From assembly GCF_040807025.1 (NCBI RefSeq), contig NC_090968.1, forward strand, positions 5,879,906-5,943,905: 64,000 bases of DNA, written 5' to 3'. Origin of the DNA: Struthio camelus (taxonomy: Eukaryota > Chordata > Aves > Struthioniformes > Struthionidae). A program made the translations under genes and the position numbers. Shown here piece after piece: positions 20,401 through 33,779 of this stretch (the stretch's first letter is position 1; every line of letters begins with the position of its first letter). The notes under the pieces are model-generated. The model was not told the origin of the DNA and searched no databases. It saw only the letters and a program-made list of their open reading frames with translations.

Positions 20401-23400
20401 GACAGGGACTGCTTGCTGGAAAGTTTGATGGAGAAGGGTGCAAAGCTCAGACCAAAAGGGTTGCATGTATTAATAAATGCTGGTATGGAAACGCGGTTTG
20501 AAAAGTCGGCGTGGAGGACAGAGTGCAGCTGGCTGAGCTCTGAGGCCCTTTTGCCACTTCGTCCCTCCGTATTTCCTCTGTCACAGCTGGAATCTGGCAT
20601 CTCCCTTCCAAGCGACAGGTCACACACAGACCTGTTTTGGGACGCTCTCTGTACAACACACTAAATCCCACATCGGAGCAACCCAGCTCCTTCAGGTCCC
20701 ATGCAATTTTGATTCAGACTTAGGTTTCCCGGGTTCATCCCGTGCACAGGAACGTGCAGCGTTCCCGCACCCGCACTCGGAGATGCAGAGCGGGGGCTCT
20801 GCGTGTTCATCGTAACCGTTCAAAGGAGGCCTGCACCGAAGTTCCCAGCTTCCTCTAAGCTAACTTTGATCTGTCAGGCCTCCTCCAAAAGCCCATTGAA
20901 GTCAGTGTGAGACACCCTGTGAATGCAGAAAGGGCTGCAGCAGACCCTGGGAGCCTTTAGTCTCTGCTCATGATGGCCTGCAGAAAGCAGGGCTCATTAG
21001 GAACAGCGGCAGCGTCTGCACTCCTTACCTGTGCATCATGCTGTCACCCTGCGAAGAGCCCACGGACTCACACGTGCACATAACAGAGATGTTGTTTAGC
21101 AGCTTGTCAGCAGCTGTAAATTGGCCGAGGAGCGGAGCCGTTTGCATTCTCCACGGGGCTTGAACTGAGAATTAAACGATGGCAGCAACCGCTGCTGCTG
21201 CCTGGCAGAGCAAATCAATTCTCTCCCTCACGCTCCCTTTCTCCGAGCGCCTCCCGAGCCTGGATCATCGCAGTGTTAGCCAGGTAGTGCAACGTTAGCC
21301 AAGCAGGGTCCTTCAGGGCCAGCAGAAAAAGGCAGCGAGAGATCAGGATAATTAACCTGAAAGGCCTCGGGAGAATGGAGAAAGAACAAGATCGGGGCAA
21401 AATTCAGGATGTGAGAGCTCCATCTGTCCGCACACAGCTTTAATTGATCCGGGAGTCAATCAAGGCAGCAGAAGCTTTCACTCAGCTAATCTGTGCTGGC
21501 CGCAGAGCAAGCGCACCGCAGGGCACGGGGGCTCCCGCGGCAGCCCTCTCCACCGCGGGTGAAAGCCCTGGCACGCCGGGGACACACAACCAAACCGTCA
21601 GAAGAAAGGAGGGAAGGTGGAGGAGACGGGCGAAGGGAAAGGCAGGGCAGGAGGACGAGGCCCCGGGGTGTCCCCCGCTTACAGCTTCACATCACCGCCT
21701 GATTTTGTGGTATGTCGAGGCCGGGTTTGTAGAGGTGACAGAGTCATTCAAAGACACCTCAGCACCCGAACTGATCAGGAGCGTCGGCCTATGCAGCAAG
21801 CGCACTGCGCTGCCCGTGGGTGCTTACACGCCGTCGTGAAACCGGCCCAGCGGCTCTGGAGCTGCCGTTCCCGGGACGGGGAGGAGGACGGCTGAGCCCG
21901 ACCAGGGCGCGAGGACGGGCCGTTGCCCAGCTCCGGCTCCTCACCGGCGCTCAGGTACGGCAACCAGAGCCAGACACGTGCAGAAGACGAGGGCTCAGCT
22001 TTCTGGCCCCAATCCTTTCTAATCCATATTCCAGTCTTTGGTTTTTTTATTCTTTTTCCTCCCACCACAATTTAGACATCCACTTCGGACATTCCCCTGG
22101 TTTTCCTCCTGGCTCCTTGCCTTGCTGCACAGCTGCCTGGCCTTCCTCCCCCTCGGCGATGCCCCCCTTCCCCTGGCAGCCCCTGCGGTAGCCGAACCCC
22201 TTCGCCCTCTCACCAGCCAGCTCCGACAGCGATTTCCTCGGCCAGAAGTAATTAGGAGGAACGGTTTGTAAAGGTGGGCCATCAATAACCCACCTTAAAG
22301 TGGTGACACGCGGGAAGCGGGCAGTCCATCACGCGGCAGTGACGGATCGCCCGGCCAGCAGACCACAGAGCGAGGAGTCCGCAGGGACATTAATCATCCC
22401 CGGGCCTGGATAACCCCGAGACCTTGCCAAACATCAGCAGCACTTGCCTTCCTCCCTGCCGCTCGTGTCTTCCCTTCCCCTCGCTGTTTCTTAGCCTTAA
22501 TTCCCACTTTTCTCATCTCCTCACCACATCGTTTCTCCCACCGTTCCCCCCCCCCCGCTGCTCCGGTGAGCCAGAGGTACCGAAACCGGTGGGAACGGCG
22601 TGGGGTGCTGACGGACATCCCTCCCGCATCCTCGGCCGCCTGCACCGCGCGCCCGCCGGCGCACCGCCGCTCGGACGCGTTGGCCTTGCCCATCAGCACC
22701 GAGCGCTCGCGGTGCCAGGCCGGTCCCGGAGCCGGCGGGCTCGTTGCATCCAGATGCGTAATTAGTTCAGTGCGGTTCCCTTTTGCTCGGCAACATCTGT
22801 TTTGCATGGGCGAGGGAGAAGGAGAAAAGTAGTAAACATCATCTTTATTTTAGAAGGAAGAAAACCATTAAAAGCCTCTGCGCTGCCCTTTCCAAGGCCC
22901 TCTGGCTTTCTGATTTCTCTTCAGAAGACGATTCTCGGTTATTGCAGCCAGCTCCGGGGAGCTGTTTTGTTCTGGAGAGCGGTGTACATGCAGAGAAATT
23001 ACGCTGCTCCTGAAGAGCTCTTACGTGCGTTGAGACGCTCTGTCAATGCCCAGCCTGGATGATTAACCCCAGGCTTTGGCTCTCCCATTCAGCCGGAGAT
23101 GGTCTGCGGAGGCGGCTGCTTTCTCCCAGCTTCCGGGAGTGGGGAGAGCGAGGCAGAGACACTGCCGCTCGCCTTCACTTCTCCTCTTTATGGAAAGGTC
23201 AGCTCCAGCGCTGCTGAGACCTCGCAAGGCTGCCAGGAGGCTCTTCAGCCCTGACGCGAGGTGGGGCTGCGGGCACCAGGTTGGGCCAGCCCGTCCTAGA
23301 GGAAGTTCTCTGTTTTCCCACCTTGTTCTGTCTCACTGAGCAGCACGGGGGAGGAAAAAATGCAGCTGGATAATGACCTGCAAACAATCCTTCCCCTTTT

Positions 23401-25265
23401 AAGTGTCTTTTTTAACACATCCCCAGACACCAGCTGGAATTAGAGGTGGGAAAAGCTCCGGAGGGGCCTTGCCTACAGGGAGCGTTTGTGCCCACGCATC
23501 TCTGGCATTTGAGAGGATGGTTTCCAGGGATTCGCTAGGACGGACAACCCTCAGCGTGGATGCTCCTGGGGCGCAGGCAGAGCGAGCCCTCTGCGCCCTG
23601 CCACCCCCCAGGCGTCTGCTCGCGGCGGCTGGAAGGGGCATTTCCACTGCCGCCGAGCAGCACCCCGATGCACAAGCTGCTCCGGGTGCGTAACACAGAA
23701 ACGCACCCCTGCACCCTCACTAATCACTAAGGACATGGATAATAATATTTGATCATTATTAGATGAAGGGTTAAGTAAAAAAACCGTAATGGATATAGAT
23801 ATCTCCCCCACGTATAACAATCATTCCCTTAACCAGTGTGCAGAGCTCCCGACCCCACGGGAAAACATTGGGTTAAGACACTATGTTTGGGCTAATTCCT
23901 TCCTGGAGGAAACGTGCCTGACTGAAAATAAGCACTCCCATCAGCAGCAGCTATAAGCTTATATTCTGCAATGTGATTCCTATCAGGCTTAAGCTTGTTC
24001 CTCGGGCTAACTGTGTCTTACTCAGCGCTTGCCTCCTCACTGCCAGAGGCACCAAGTGGCCGGGCGCACCCTGCCACGCAGCAACGCTTTTGCATTTCTG
24101 TGGCTGCCTCGGCACAGGGAAGGCTTTTCTAAACAGGAGGCTGCTCGCTCTGAATTATGGGCCTGGATCAGGCACCAGGCAATGGCTCAAACCTTGGTGC
24201 AAACCCTCCAGGCCTTCGCAAAGACTCTGGATGGACGCAAGTCTCTGATGGCTGATGGTCTACGAGCTATTGCTTTGGGCTGTATTGGGCTCTTGTTTTG
24301 TCATTACCAGTCAGCAAAGATTAGGCAGCATCAGAGGGGATAACTTGGCAGAGCAAGTCTTTGAAGCCCAGATTAGTACCAGTGGGTTATCTCCTTTTCA
24401 GTTCCTAGGGATGGGATGAGAAGAACAATTAGATCATTAGCGATGCCCTCTAATTGTGGCATGATGAGAGGCAGCAATCAATGCCTCGTGCGGCCTGTGC
24501 AGCAGCCCCAGGAGACAGGCCGCGCTCTGCTCACATCATCGCTTCCCGGGGGCAGGGACCATCTCCTTGTTCTGCGGTTATACAGGATCCACTGCCCTGC
24601 CCTGGCACTCGCATATGCAGAGGCACAAATTGCTTACTTCAGCCTAGGAGAGTACAAGTAACTCTTCAGCTCCATCTCAGGAGGAATTCTCAAGGCAAAG
24701 AATTTGAGGAAGAAATTGCGTTTCTTTTGTTGTTCGCATATTTGGTACCTGTCTTTTCTCTTTCAGGTGCTCCAGAGGTTAATTTTGTATCTACTGTCTG
24801 GTCTGATGATACCCTTGCCCAAGCTACCAAGAGGTTACAGCAGCGCTGGCGGGTGCTCAGGAGGAAACACCGTTAGGGAGAGGGATATCTGACAGCTGCT
24901 GCCTTCCGCCAGCCACCAAGAGCATCTTTAAAAGCAAGGCCACAGTGAGATAAAAATTATAACAGGACTTAGAACAACCGAGTACTTCCACGTGCCTCTC
25001 ACTTAAATGGTTGTTGCTCTGCTGAGCCACGAACCCAGTGACCGGCTGCCCGTGCCGTGCCGGGGAGCGATATGCAGAAAGCGCTGGAGGAGAGGAGCAA
25101 AGCACCTACGCAGGCAGTCGCCTCCTCCTGCTCCTTGCCTCCCTCCCTGGAAAGCGGGGAGATTGCAAAAGCCCGAGCAAGAGCACGATTTGGGACAGCT
25201 CCAAAGACGTCTGAATGGAGGATGTGGATTTTTCAAAGACACAACTGCACCTGCCCAGGATTTGC
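20401..25265. other. Gene-free stretch with small CpG patches
   Basis: No gene is recognised. CpG-rich patches lie at about 21,480-21,960 and 22,560-22,760, the second after a C-rich run near 22,548-22,558. An AT-rich block at 23,700-24,000 contains inverted arms AATAAT / ATTATT. Open frames have no recognisable domains. Confidence 0.35.
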
Positions 25266-25269
25266 TCTC

Positions 25270-26450
25270 ATTAACACGGGTAACGCGGACAGGGGAGGCT
25301 CGTGGTGGAGCTGGTGCACGTTGCTGACAAGCCGAGCTCCCGGAGAGGCGGTTCGTACTGCCCCGTCCCACCGCCAGCGCTCCTGGCAGGATCGAACCCG
25401 CCACCGGGGCCAACCTGGGAGGGCGTCCTGCCGCCGGGGCTGTGCAGACGGCCGGGCACGGGTCCCGGGGCTGCGCGGCGTCCCGGGGGAGCTGGCGCAG
25501 GGGTCCCAGGCAGGTCACGTTCATCCTGCTCCAGTCGCTGGGGCGGGCTGAGGCAGAGGTGTCGCATCGCGGCAGCTCCGAGGTGTCCAAAACGTGCCCG
25601 TTCCCCCCCTGCCCAAAGCTGCCATCAGCAGAAAAGAAATCGGCCGCTGCTCCTTGCCCTCGCGAGACTGCTGCGGTGCGATCCTCCTCCGCGGCGAGGC
25701 AGCAGCACCTGCCGCATCTGCCAAAAAACATCCCCCGAAGAAACAGTGCCGCCATCCAAGCCTGCGCCAACGCCCCAGCACGGCCGAAAGCGGAGCCCAG
25801 ACTTGCCAGGCAAATGCAACAGCCTTGCCAAACCCCACCGCCCCCGCGCAGAGCGCGCGCACGGGGGGCGAGACGAGAGGCACAGTCCCAAAAGCCGGGC
25901 GGGGAAGCGAGTTTCGCCACTGAAGCCCCATCCAGCTCCGAGTGAGCTGGCGGATTTCCACCGCAGCAGCTCCCACCGCCCTTCGGCGGGCGGCCGTCCT
26001 CCTCCGCTTGCGCGACTGTCTCCTGCCATCTAGTGCTCTGCAGCTTCCCGGCAAATCCCGGCCGCGGGCGCCAGCGGGAGCTCGGGGGGAGGCCGAAGGC
26101 CAAGCGTGGGAGCGCCTGGGGCCCGGCCGCACTGCCGCTCCTGCAGCCCAGCTGCCGCCCGCCCCGCCGGCTCGGGCTTGCATGCAGCTGAGCGGCGCGT
26201 TGCATCGCAGCTGGGGCCGCCCGCGTGGCTGCCACCCGGGCACCTCCCTGCGACCGGACAAACGGGTAGAGACAGATCCATCAATCACAGTGATTTGGCT
26301 GCAAACGCATCGCCCGGCCCGTGATGCTTGCACTGCAAAGCACAGGATTGCCGGGGTCCGATCCCCCCGCGGCGCGGCGTGGCACGGCACAGGTCCCCGC
26401 CGGCCGGCCGGCGCTGCCCAGCCCAGCCCAGCCCCGGGGCTTTCCATCCA
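25270..26450. promoter_or_regulatory. Large CpG island
   Basis: About 1.2 kb of dense CpG with (CCGG)-type runs near 26,395. It supports long open frames on both strands (410 codons minus at 25,003-26,235; 331 codons minus at 25,521-26,516; 243 codons plus). These overlap in different frames and consist mostly of A, R, G, P, S and C, so they are best explained by scarcity of stop codons. No TATA box is seen. It is a candidate promoter or polycomb-type island. Confidence 0.55.
26023..26035 (-). promoter_or_regulatory. CTCF-like site
   Basis: CTGCCATCTAGTG on the plus strand matches the reverse complement of the CTCF core, so the motif has the same orientation as the one at 3,889. It lies inside the CpG island at 25.3-26.4 kb. 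Confidence 0.45.
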
Positions 26451-26479
26451 TCGTTTGCCACCACCGACACACTTTCTCC

Positions 26480-26650
26480 AAGTGCTTTTGCTATGATAAG
26501 CAGAGCTATTAGGCAAATTTGTTATTGAACTATTTCATATTAGACCCCTTTTTTGTACTTTCATGGCAACACAACTAATAAAAATGCACTTTATCTTCCT
26601 GGATTTATGAGTTCGTAAAGCCGCTTTTGTGTACCTCAGGGAATCGGGGG
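26480..26650. promoter_or_regulatory. AT-rich block beside the CpG island
   Basis: It contains TGATAAGC (GATA-type), TTATTG and TAATAAAA cores and no open frame. It is probably a conserved regulatory element. Confidence is limited because only one sequence is available. Confidence 0.3.
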
Positions 26651-29600
26651 ATTAGAGGTGTATTAAACATCTCCAGTGAAAATGCCACTCAGGTGAAAAG
26701 GCGGAGGGAAAGGGGGGGAATTCAAGGGCAAGGAATGAGCAGAAACAAACCTGGCAGAAAATATGGTTTTAATATATTGTCCAAAGAATAAAAACCTCAT
26801 AAAAAGTTATCACCAGACAGGAGGAATTCATAATACGGCCGCTTGCGAATTCTGCCCGGGAACTTTCTCTGTAGATGAGAGTCATTAAGTAAAAGCAAGA
26901 TACCGATGCACAGCCTACCTGGAAGGAAGGCAGAGGGGAGGGAAACAATTTCATTAGCACAAATCACTCCTCCCTCTACCAAGAAATGTGTGTACATGCA
27001 AAGCAGGAGACACTGCCAGAGGTGGCAGGGCGCGCTCACGCTCCGAGACTGCCGAGCCCCAAGGTATCACCGGCAATTACCCAAAGCTGCAATCCCTGTC
27101 TGGAGTGCGTGTGCCTCCTTGTCTTTGAAGCTTTCTGTCCTGCCTCTGAGATCATCTCTTTCCAAATATTTTCAAGACTTTTTTTTTTTCTTTTGGCCAA
27201 AGAAGTCAGAATGAAACAAAACCTTGGAGGAAGTCATCTTTTCAGTAAGTAATCACCTTTAGTGAAAAGTCACCAGTACTGCGCCAGCTTCACAAAGCCT
27301 TTGATTTCAGCGAACCTCCCTTCTCACTCTGGTAGAAAGTGTCAGGCCACGTCACTGCAGCTGGAGATCTAATCACCAACTCCAAGGAGTTAGTCGGGAT
27401 TTACAGTGGTATAATACGAGCAGAGCTGCCGACAAAGTGTTTTAGGATCTGTTACCCAGAGAGTTATTTAAGCTACTAAGTTTCTCTGCTTTTCAATGAG
27501 CTTGAGCACAGGAAGGAGTAAATTAGCATTTTTTTTCCCCATCCATTTATCCATCCCTTTCAGGCCCTTCGCCAGCACGGCGGCGTGGTCCCGGGTGCAC
27601 CCCCGTGCAGCAGCAGGGCAGCGGCGGATGCGCGGTGCACCCCTTGCCGACGACTCGCCGGCCGGTGTGTCTCCCCGTGTCCAGCGCGTCAAGACGCTCA
27701 GACCTTCCTCTCTTGCAGGCCAAGAGGGATGGTCGGGGCCCTCGCCCCAGGACGGGAAATTAGCCCCTGGCTTCTGGGCTTGTGCTTTCCCTTCCCTCTG
27801 GCGAAGAGCCGCAGCACTTTGGAGGAAGCTGCCCACCATAAGCACACACTTGATTTGCAGACTCGCCGCTCTCGAGATGCCGGCACGGAGGGGTATATAT
27901 CGCCGTAATTAATCCTCCGGGGGCTCTAATAGCGCAGGCAGCACGGCTGGGCGTAAGTCAGTCTCTACTAAGCAGCTTGTGTTATCTAACGAAGGGCGTT
28001 TCATCCCCGATAAACGTCCCTCGTGACGACTGCTGCTAAACAGACTGTAAATCTGCCGCCACCTCCAAGCACACGCACAGGCGGATATGCACAGGACCAA
28101 GCGTCCTGCCTGCCGGCTGCTCCAACCATAGACCCCGCGTTTTCCTTCTCCACCCAAGGAGGAGATGATTTTGCCCCGGTTGTCGCAGGTTCCTGGGGAC
28201 AGGAGCCACCTCCGCGGATTACAGTCTCACTTGCAGACTCCTGTTATCCCGGACATACCCGTAATTACCCGCAATCAAACGTTGCAGCCCAGACGGGCCT
28301 GGGTTGGTTCTGTCCAGCAACACCTTCGCTCCCCAAATTCATGCCTGCCATAGGGTAACAAGAAGCAAGCACCATCTTCCTTAAGCATCCCGTGATCCAG
28401 CCTCCCTGGGGCTGCGGATACTGTTAATCCAGCACTGGGATGTTTTCCCAGCCAGCCAGCGCCTCAGCACCGATCCGAGCAGAGATGCAGCCTGAGTTTT
28501 TTTTGAACACCGCTCTCTCGCAGAGATTTCCAGCTGAGCCGAGCTAAGGCTCAGCAAGCCCTTACAAATCTCAGCTGGATCTCCTTCTTTCGGCTCCACC
28601 TGAGCGAAGCACTACAAAAGATTTCCTAGCAAGCTGCAGGACACGGCAGGATCACCGGCTCCGCGGCGTGCTGTGCTCTCCCTTGGAGCCGCAGCTCCCG
28701 GAGCCACGTGATCACAGCAAATTCCCTCATTCTGTCTCTCTCTTTTTTTTTTTTTTTTTTGGGAGAGAGAGATCAAAAACCTCTGCGATAATAACAACAA
28801 GCTCTGTGATGATGAAAAGAGAAAATCAGTAATATCTGAAATACCAAGTGAGCAACATCCTTTCTTAGTTCAGTTAATATTACTTGTGACACCCTCACCC
28901 TTACATAGAGAGCTCTGCCACAATAAGGTGGATGAAGGGAGAGAGTCAGAGGCACGGGGCAGGGAGCGGCAGGGCAGTCACATCACAGCAAGTGACTAAA
29001 TTCAGGGAGAGATCATCTGCTGGCGGGAACTGTGATCTCCGTTTATTTTAGAGGCGTGATGCTGCTTTGCACCGACCAAGAACCCAGCTCAGATCTGCCG
29101 GAGATATACATACCTATACACAGAGACACAACACGTACTGAATTAAAAATCACTAGGGTATTGATTTTCATGATTCAGGCCATTAAAACCGTCCAGGATG
29201 GGAATTAATATCTCCCCATGCAACAGCGCTGTCAGGTGCGCTACAGGCACGGGGGAGACGATGGGGCTGGGCTCCGGGGTGCCGCAGCTGGAGATGCAAT
29301 CCCGGACCACGGACCGATGCAGCAACTCCCATAACTTTGAGCGGGTTTGCTGCTGTCCTGGTCTCTGCCGGGGGCTTGTCCGCACACAGCAAACAGGAGA
29401 CTGCCCAGATTTGTTCACCCTCTCTCAACTCACCCCAGAGCAGGCCATTAGTTTGGGCCCGCCAATCTCCCTGGGAGAGGAAGGGCCTCGTTACTGAGGG
29501 AGAGGGGGTTTATCTTTTTATCTTCTTTGGGAAGAAGGCATAGTGAGCTATGGGCTCACTGGGCTCCCAGAATAACAGCAAGGGCATTTTCTAGCAGGCA

Positions 29601-30000
29601 GTGCACGGAGGCAAAAGATTCATTCTGTAATCGGCTCTTCAGAGAATTACAGGGAGAACCCCACCACCTACGGCGGAAATTATCCTCCTTTCCAAAGAGG
29701 TATGCTTTGCTGGATTTACTTACCCACTTCCAGCCAAAGACAAAGGGCAAAGAGAGAGAAAGGAAAAACTGCTCTGTGCCTAAGGAAAGAGTCTGCAACT
29801 TGGGAAATGCAGATTTAGTTCCCTGTCTCTTCCACAAACCCATCCATAACCTCGAGCAAGGTGCCCAGCATGTCCCTCTTCCTGGGGCAATAGGATAACA
29901 GAGCTTTTCTCTATCCCACCTGTGCAAGGAGGGTGAATACATAAAAGTTTGAAAAGTTGAGAAGTCATGGGCATAGGGTGATATAGATAGATTTATGGCT
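26651..30000. other. Gene-free stretch
   Basis: No gene is recognised. A T run at 28,743-28,760 lies between TCTCTC and GAGAGA arms and could fold as a hairpin. GC-rich patches occur near 27,570-27,700. GGTATATATCGCC near 27,892 is TATA-like but has no downstream exon. Confidence 0.35.
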
Positions 30001-33000
30001 ATGACATCGTTCTGGGCGAGGAACGGAGGAAGAAAAAGGTTGCAGTGTTCACGCTGGTCCTTTTAGGGCAGCGTCAGGCAGTTCCTGGAAAGAGCCTGGG
30101 GGCTGCTGCTGCCCCTCGGCTGCGGCGGGGGCTCCCCAGCTGCTCAGACCACCTGGAGACGAGCCCCCTCCCACTACACGAGTCCAGCCCGTCCCTGCCA
30201 GCAGCGGGGAGGAATTTCACGCACCAGGAGAGAGGTGGGCAAACGTCAGACACAGCCAGAGAACAACTGGAAGATGCAAATGGATTTCATCAGCTACAGG
30301 CAATCAGCCGCGTTGCTTCTCATGCCACGGTTCTGTTTAACTTTCAAAACAGTTTTCTCGAGTCTCTCCTTTTCTTTCCACAATTACCTTTCCTTTCTAA
30401 CAATCAGACACTTGCAAACAATCATCCAGAGGACTCAGGAAAGAGTTATGTTAAATATGGAGTCATAATAAAAAAAACCGAGAACTTGTTAAAATATTAC
30501 ATTACCTCCCAGATATATACAATACCACCGAGAACATTCTGCATGCAGCAGCACACACATCCCAGGATTACAGAGAAGCAAATTTGGCTCTCCAGATTAC
30601 CAGGGAATCATCAGAAAGAATCCCCCCATGCATATGTACAATTTTATAGCCCAATTACCTTAGTAATATCTTTTTCTCTGGACACATGCATTTAACTCTC
30701 AGAAGCCTTGCAATTGTACACAGTTACGATTAGATAGATTAGGCAGAGATACAACTCTACTTAGGGATTTTGGTAGTGATGTGCATTTTAAATACAAGCC
30801 TTAAATGCTTTCTCACCAGATGGAATTTCCTCACTTTGCCAGGTAGGAATTTTTGCTGAACATTATTTTAACCAACATTGAGCCTATCTGAAACTGTAGG
30901 CCGAACCCCTCACTGTCGTGAGACGCAGAGCAGGAGAGTTGCCCTTAGGAGGGTAACAACGGAGAGACACGGAAGCGGGCAGGAGCGCTGGGGACACAAA
31001 GGACACGGCTCGGAAGGGAAGGCAAAGATGATGGAAACTTTAAGACTTGGTTTTTTGTAAGCGACAGAACTTTGCTGCAATTTTCCGAGGAGACAGGAGG
31101 CTTCTGCCTCCGGGAGTTTCCTTTTGTCGGCATCGCAGGCAGGAGCGGAGGCTCTGCTGGGCTCTTCTGGATTAAAAGAGCTGCTGTTGCCTCCTGGAGA
31201 CGCTTCAACAATTCTGTTTAGAAACAGTCTCCCTCTGTCACATAACTTCTCCATTCCTCCGCTTCAAAAGAGAGACAGGGAGAGGGCAGTTTGCTGATTT
31301 TCACTAAGCCCAGACTCTTTCTCCCTTTCAGAGGATGACCGCCCACTGCTCATTCCTGCTGGCTGCTGGAACCCCCTGTTTTTTCCTGCAGAAACAGTTC
31401 TGTCTGGGTTTCAATTATGCTTCATGAATCCTGGCAGATACTGAGGCTTTTTGCTTTCCATGCTCTTCAGGAAGATAATGCTTTCAAGCTGCAATGGCAA
31501 CTTCTCCCCCCAAGATTTCAGCAGGTTTTGCAAATGTGAGGGGATGGCCACCACTGTGCAGAAAGCCGTGCCAGGGACTTCAAACCTTAAGCATCCTTTA
31601 GCTGCTGACAGCAGATCATTCTCACATGGTCGTATTAACAGCTACCATTAAAGACATGGCTTCCAGCCAGAGCCCTTTTCCCTAAGATCTAGAGGGAGAA
31701 AAAAGTGAGAAGGGAAACAAGAGCAGGACAAGGTGCCTTGGCAGAGGCGACACAGCAGGCCAGGGAATTAGCAAGCAACTACCAGTACCCAAAGCATCCT
31801 TGCTGTCCATCCATGCCAGTGTGATATGCTCAATGCAGAGCTGCTCGAATAGGGCCCAGACTTTTGAGCAAACTGAGCTTTCACCCCAGGTTACGTCTGG
31901 TCTGAGCATTTGCAGCCTCATCAGCCTGTGCCACCTTCTGCCGGGGGAGGCTGCCAGGGTAACTGCTGCGGCAGGGTTCTCGGAGGGAAGCAAGCAAGGA
32001 AGTGGCGTAAATCACAACGCCAAGCTGAAGGAGCTCTTCTGATTTACAATAGCTGAGGAACCAGGACGACACAATGCAGCACTCAAGGAGCTGAGCGGGA
32101 TTTCCACTTTCTCCTGGAGCAGCTGGCAGTAAGCCGTTCCCCAGGCTGGGGCTCTCGGACCCGAGTTGGCAGCGCAGCTGGTGTGGTTCCCCGAAATAAA
32201 GCGCTCAGCATCCACACCAAAGAGCAAGGCAAAGCCACGCCATAGCCCCAGACAGAGTTTCACGCTGCACAGGAGCTAAGGGCACCCCTTGCTAACACTA
32301 GCGGGATCATGGTCCCGCTCCTGCTGACCACGCCTGAATGCTGAGGAGCTTGAGATGGATTGGAAAGGAGAGGAGTAAGAGCACCTGAACTGCAACATTT
32401 GGATATTAATATGGAAAATGTCTTACTGATAACTTTTTCTCATTATTTCCATGTTATTGTGATTTCATGCAAACTTCTCCTTTCCAGCGCTGCTCCTGAG
32501 TGCCACTACACTTGTTCTGAGCTGGATCTGCCCCCAGCAATGCTAACAGCTTCCGGATCATTTTTATTCATTTTGTGCTTTTCACTCACAGTACTTCATG
32601 TGACTTATGTATCCCCCGAAGCTCATATTTCTGTTTGAATTGCAGGGCAAGTAGTGGGTTTTAACATTCTGCCTGCACACGCATCCTTCTTTCCCTCAAA
32701 ATGAAAGATCATTTGAACTTTGAATTGCATTAGTGTGACATTTTTCTACTAAATTACCCTGGCTGCACTCAACAGTCTGAAAGGAAACAAACACTCTTAA
32801 CTTTGTATAGGTTATGCGAACGTCTAAACGCCAGAGGTAACGCCTGGGGAAAGACCTGCGGGAGCAGCTGGCACTCTCTCCCCTGGAGAGGCAAAGCCCA
32901 TCTGCTCCACGCTCGCTGTCTGCAAGGACAACACGAACCAGGGGCGATGGCAAAGTCAACCCTTCAGCTACTGTACAGTGTGCAGCCAGCAAGACCCAGG

Positions 33001-33720
33001 GATGGGGCTACAAACGTAAGAAAATACTCTCCGGTATTTTGAGATACAGTTCTCAAGCGCCTGCCCTGCTGGCTGTGAGCTCTCTGATGGCAAAAAAGTC
33101 CCTGTTCCCCCCCCAGGGAGGCTTTTGGGTTGCAAGATGCCAGATCCTGCTCTGTGCACATCTGTGTTCCTGTGTCTTCTGTGAGATAGCAGGGCAGGAG
33201 CCAGTTTTTTAGGACAATCATGCAGTATCAACAGGTGGCAAATGTTTTAGGCCTGGAAAAATACTCCAGCAACTGCCTGTGCCATCCCAGCTTCCTGCTC
33301 CCTGCCTACCCACTGCTTTACATCCCCGTTCATCCAGCAGCGCCATCAGTGGTTTGATCCAAGTGACTCATGCACTTGACCACCACATTTTATTTTATGA
33401 GACACTTTTCCACACCCAAACTGGCTTCTCGCAGGATGAATCTCCTGGTTCAGTAGACCTCTGCCTCTCACATTTACAGGCAATGCATTTCCATCTGAAG
33501 AGGAATTTAAAAACTATTAGTCAGGGAACACAGCAGATAGTAACTATAGCAATGCATCAATCACAGCATGGTAATTACACACCACCGGGTTGCCTGTAAA
33601 AGCTGGTCTACCTGGCAGAAAATGGCAGTAATCAGCCTATTGGCAGCAGACAATACAGCATCATTTGTAATTCTTATGGCTGCATGTTCTTCGTTTCACA
33701 GGGGCTGGATGCTAATCAAT
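30001..33720. other. Gene-free stretch, partly AT-rich
   Basis: No coding exon is recognised. A 216-codon plus frame at 30,045-30,695 is of random character. AT-rich DNA lies at 30,330-30,850 and 32,390-32,760. No mobile element is recognised. Confidence 0.35.
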
Positions 33721-33722
33721 GA

Positions 33723-33736
33723 GTTGCCATGGTTAC
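33723..33736. promoter_or_regulatory. RFX X-box-like motif
   Basis: GTTGCCATGGTTAC differs by one base from an ideal RFX-family X-box with a 2-bp spacer. RFX factors act in ciliary and neural genes. The surrounding 33,500-33,770 is AT-rich with ATTA cores. No promoter is seen next to it. Confidence 0.25.
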
Positions 33737-33779
33737 CTGACATCCGTGGCCATCAGTGCACAATGAGATGCACAGATAT

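Noticed and set aside
25003..26235. 410-codon minus-strand open frame
   Set aside because: It lies in a CpG island with long overlapping frames on both strands, has biased composition and no recognisable domain. Scarcity of stop codons in GC-rich DNA is the simplest explanation.
27890..27905. TATA promoter at GGTATATATCGCC
   Set aside because: No CpG island, CCAAT box or downstream exon supports it.
30045..30695. 216-codon plus-strand frame
   Set aside because: Peptide is of random character with no matching splice signals.
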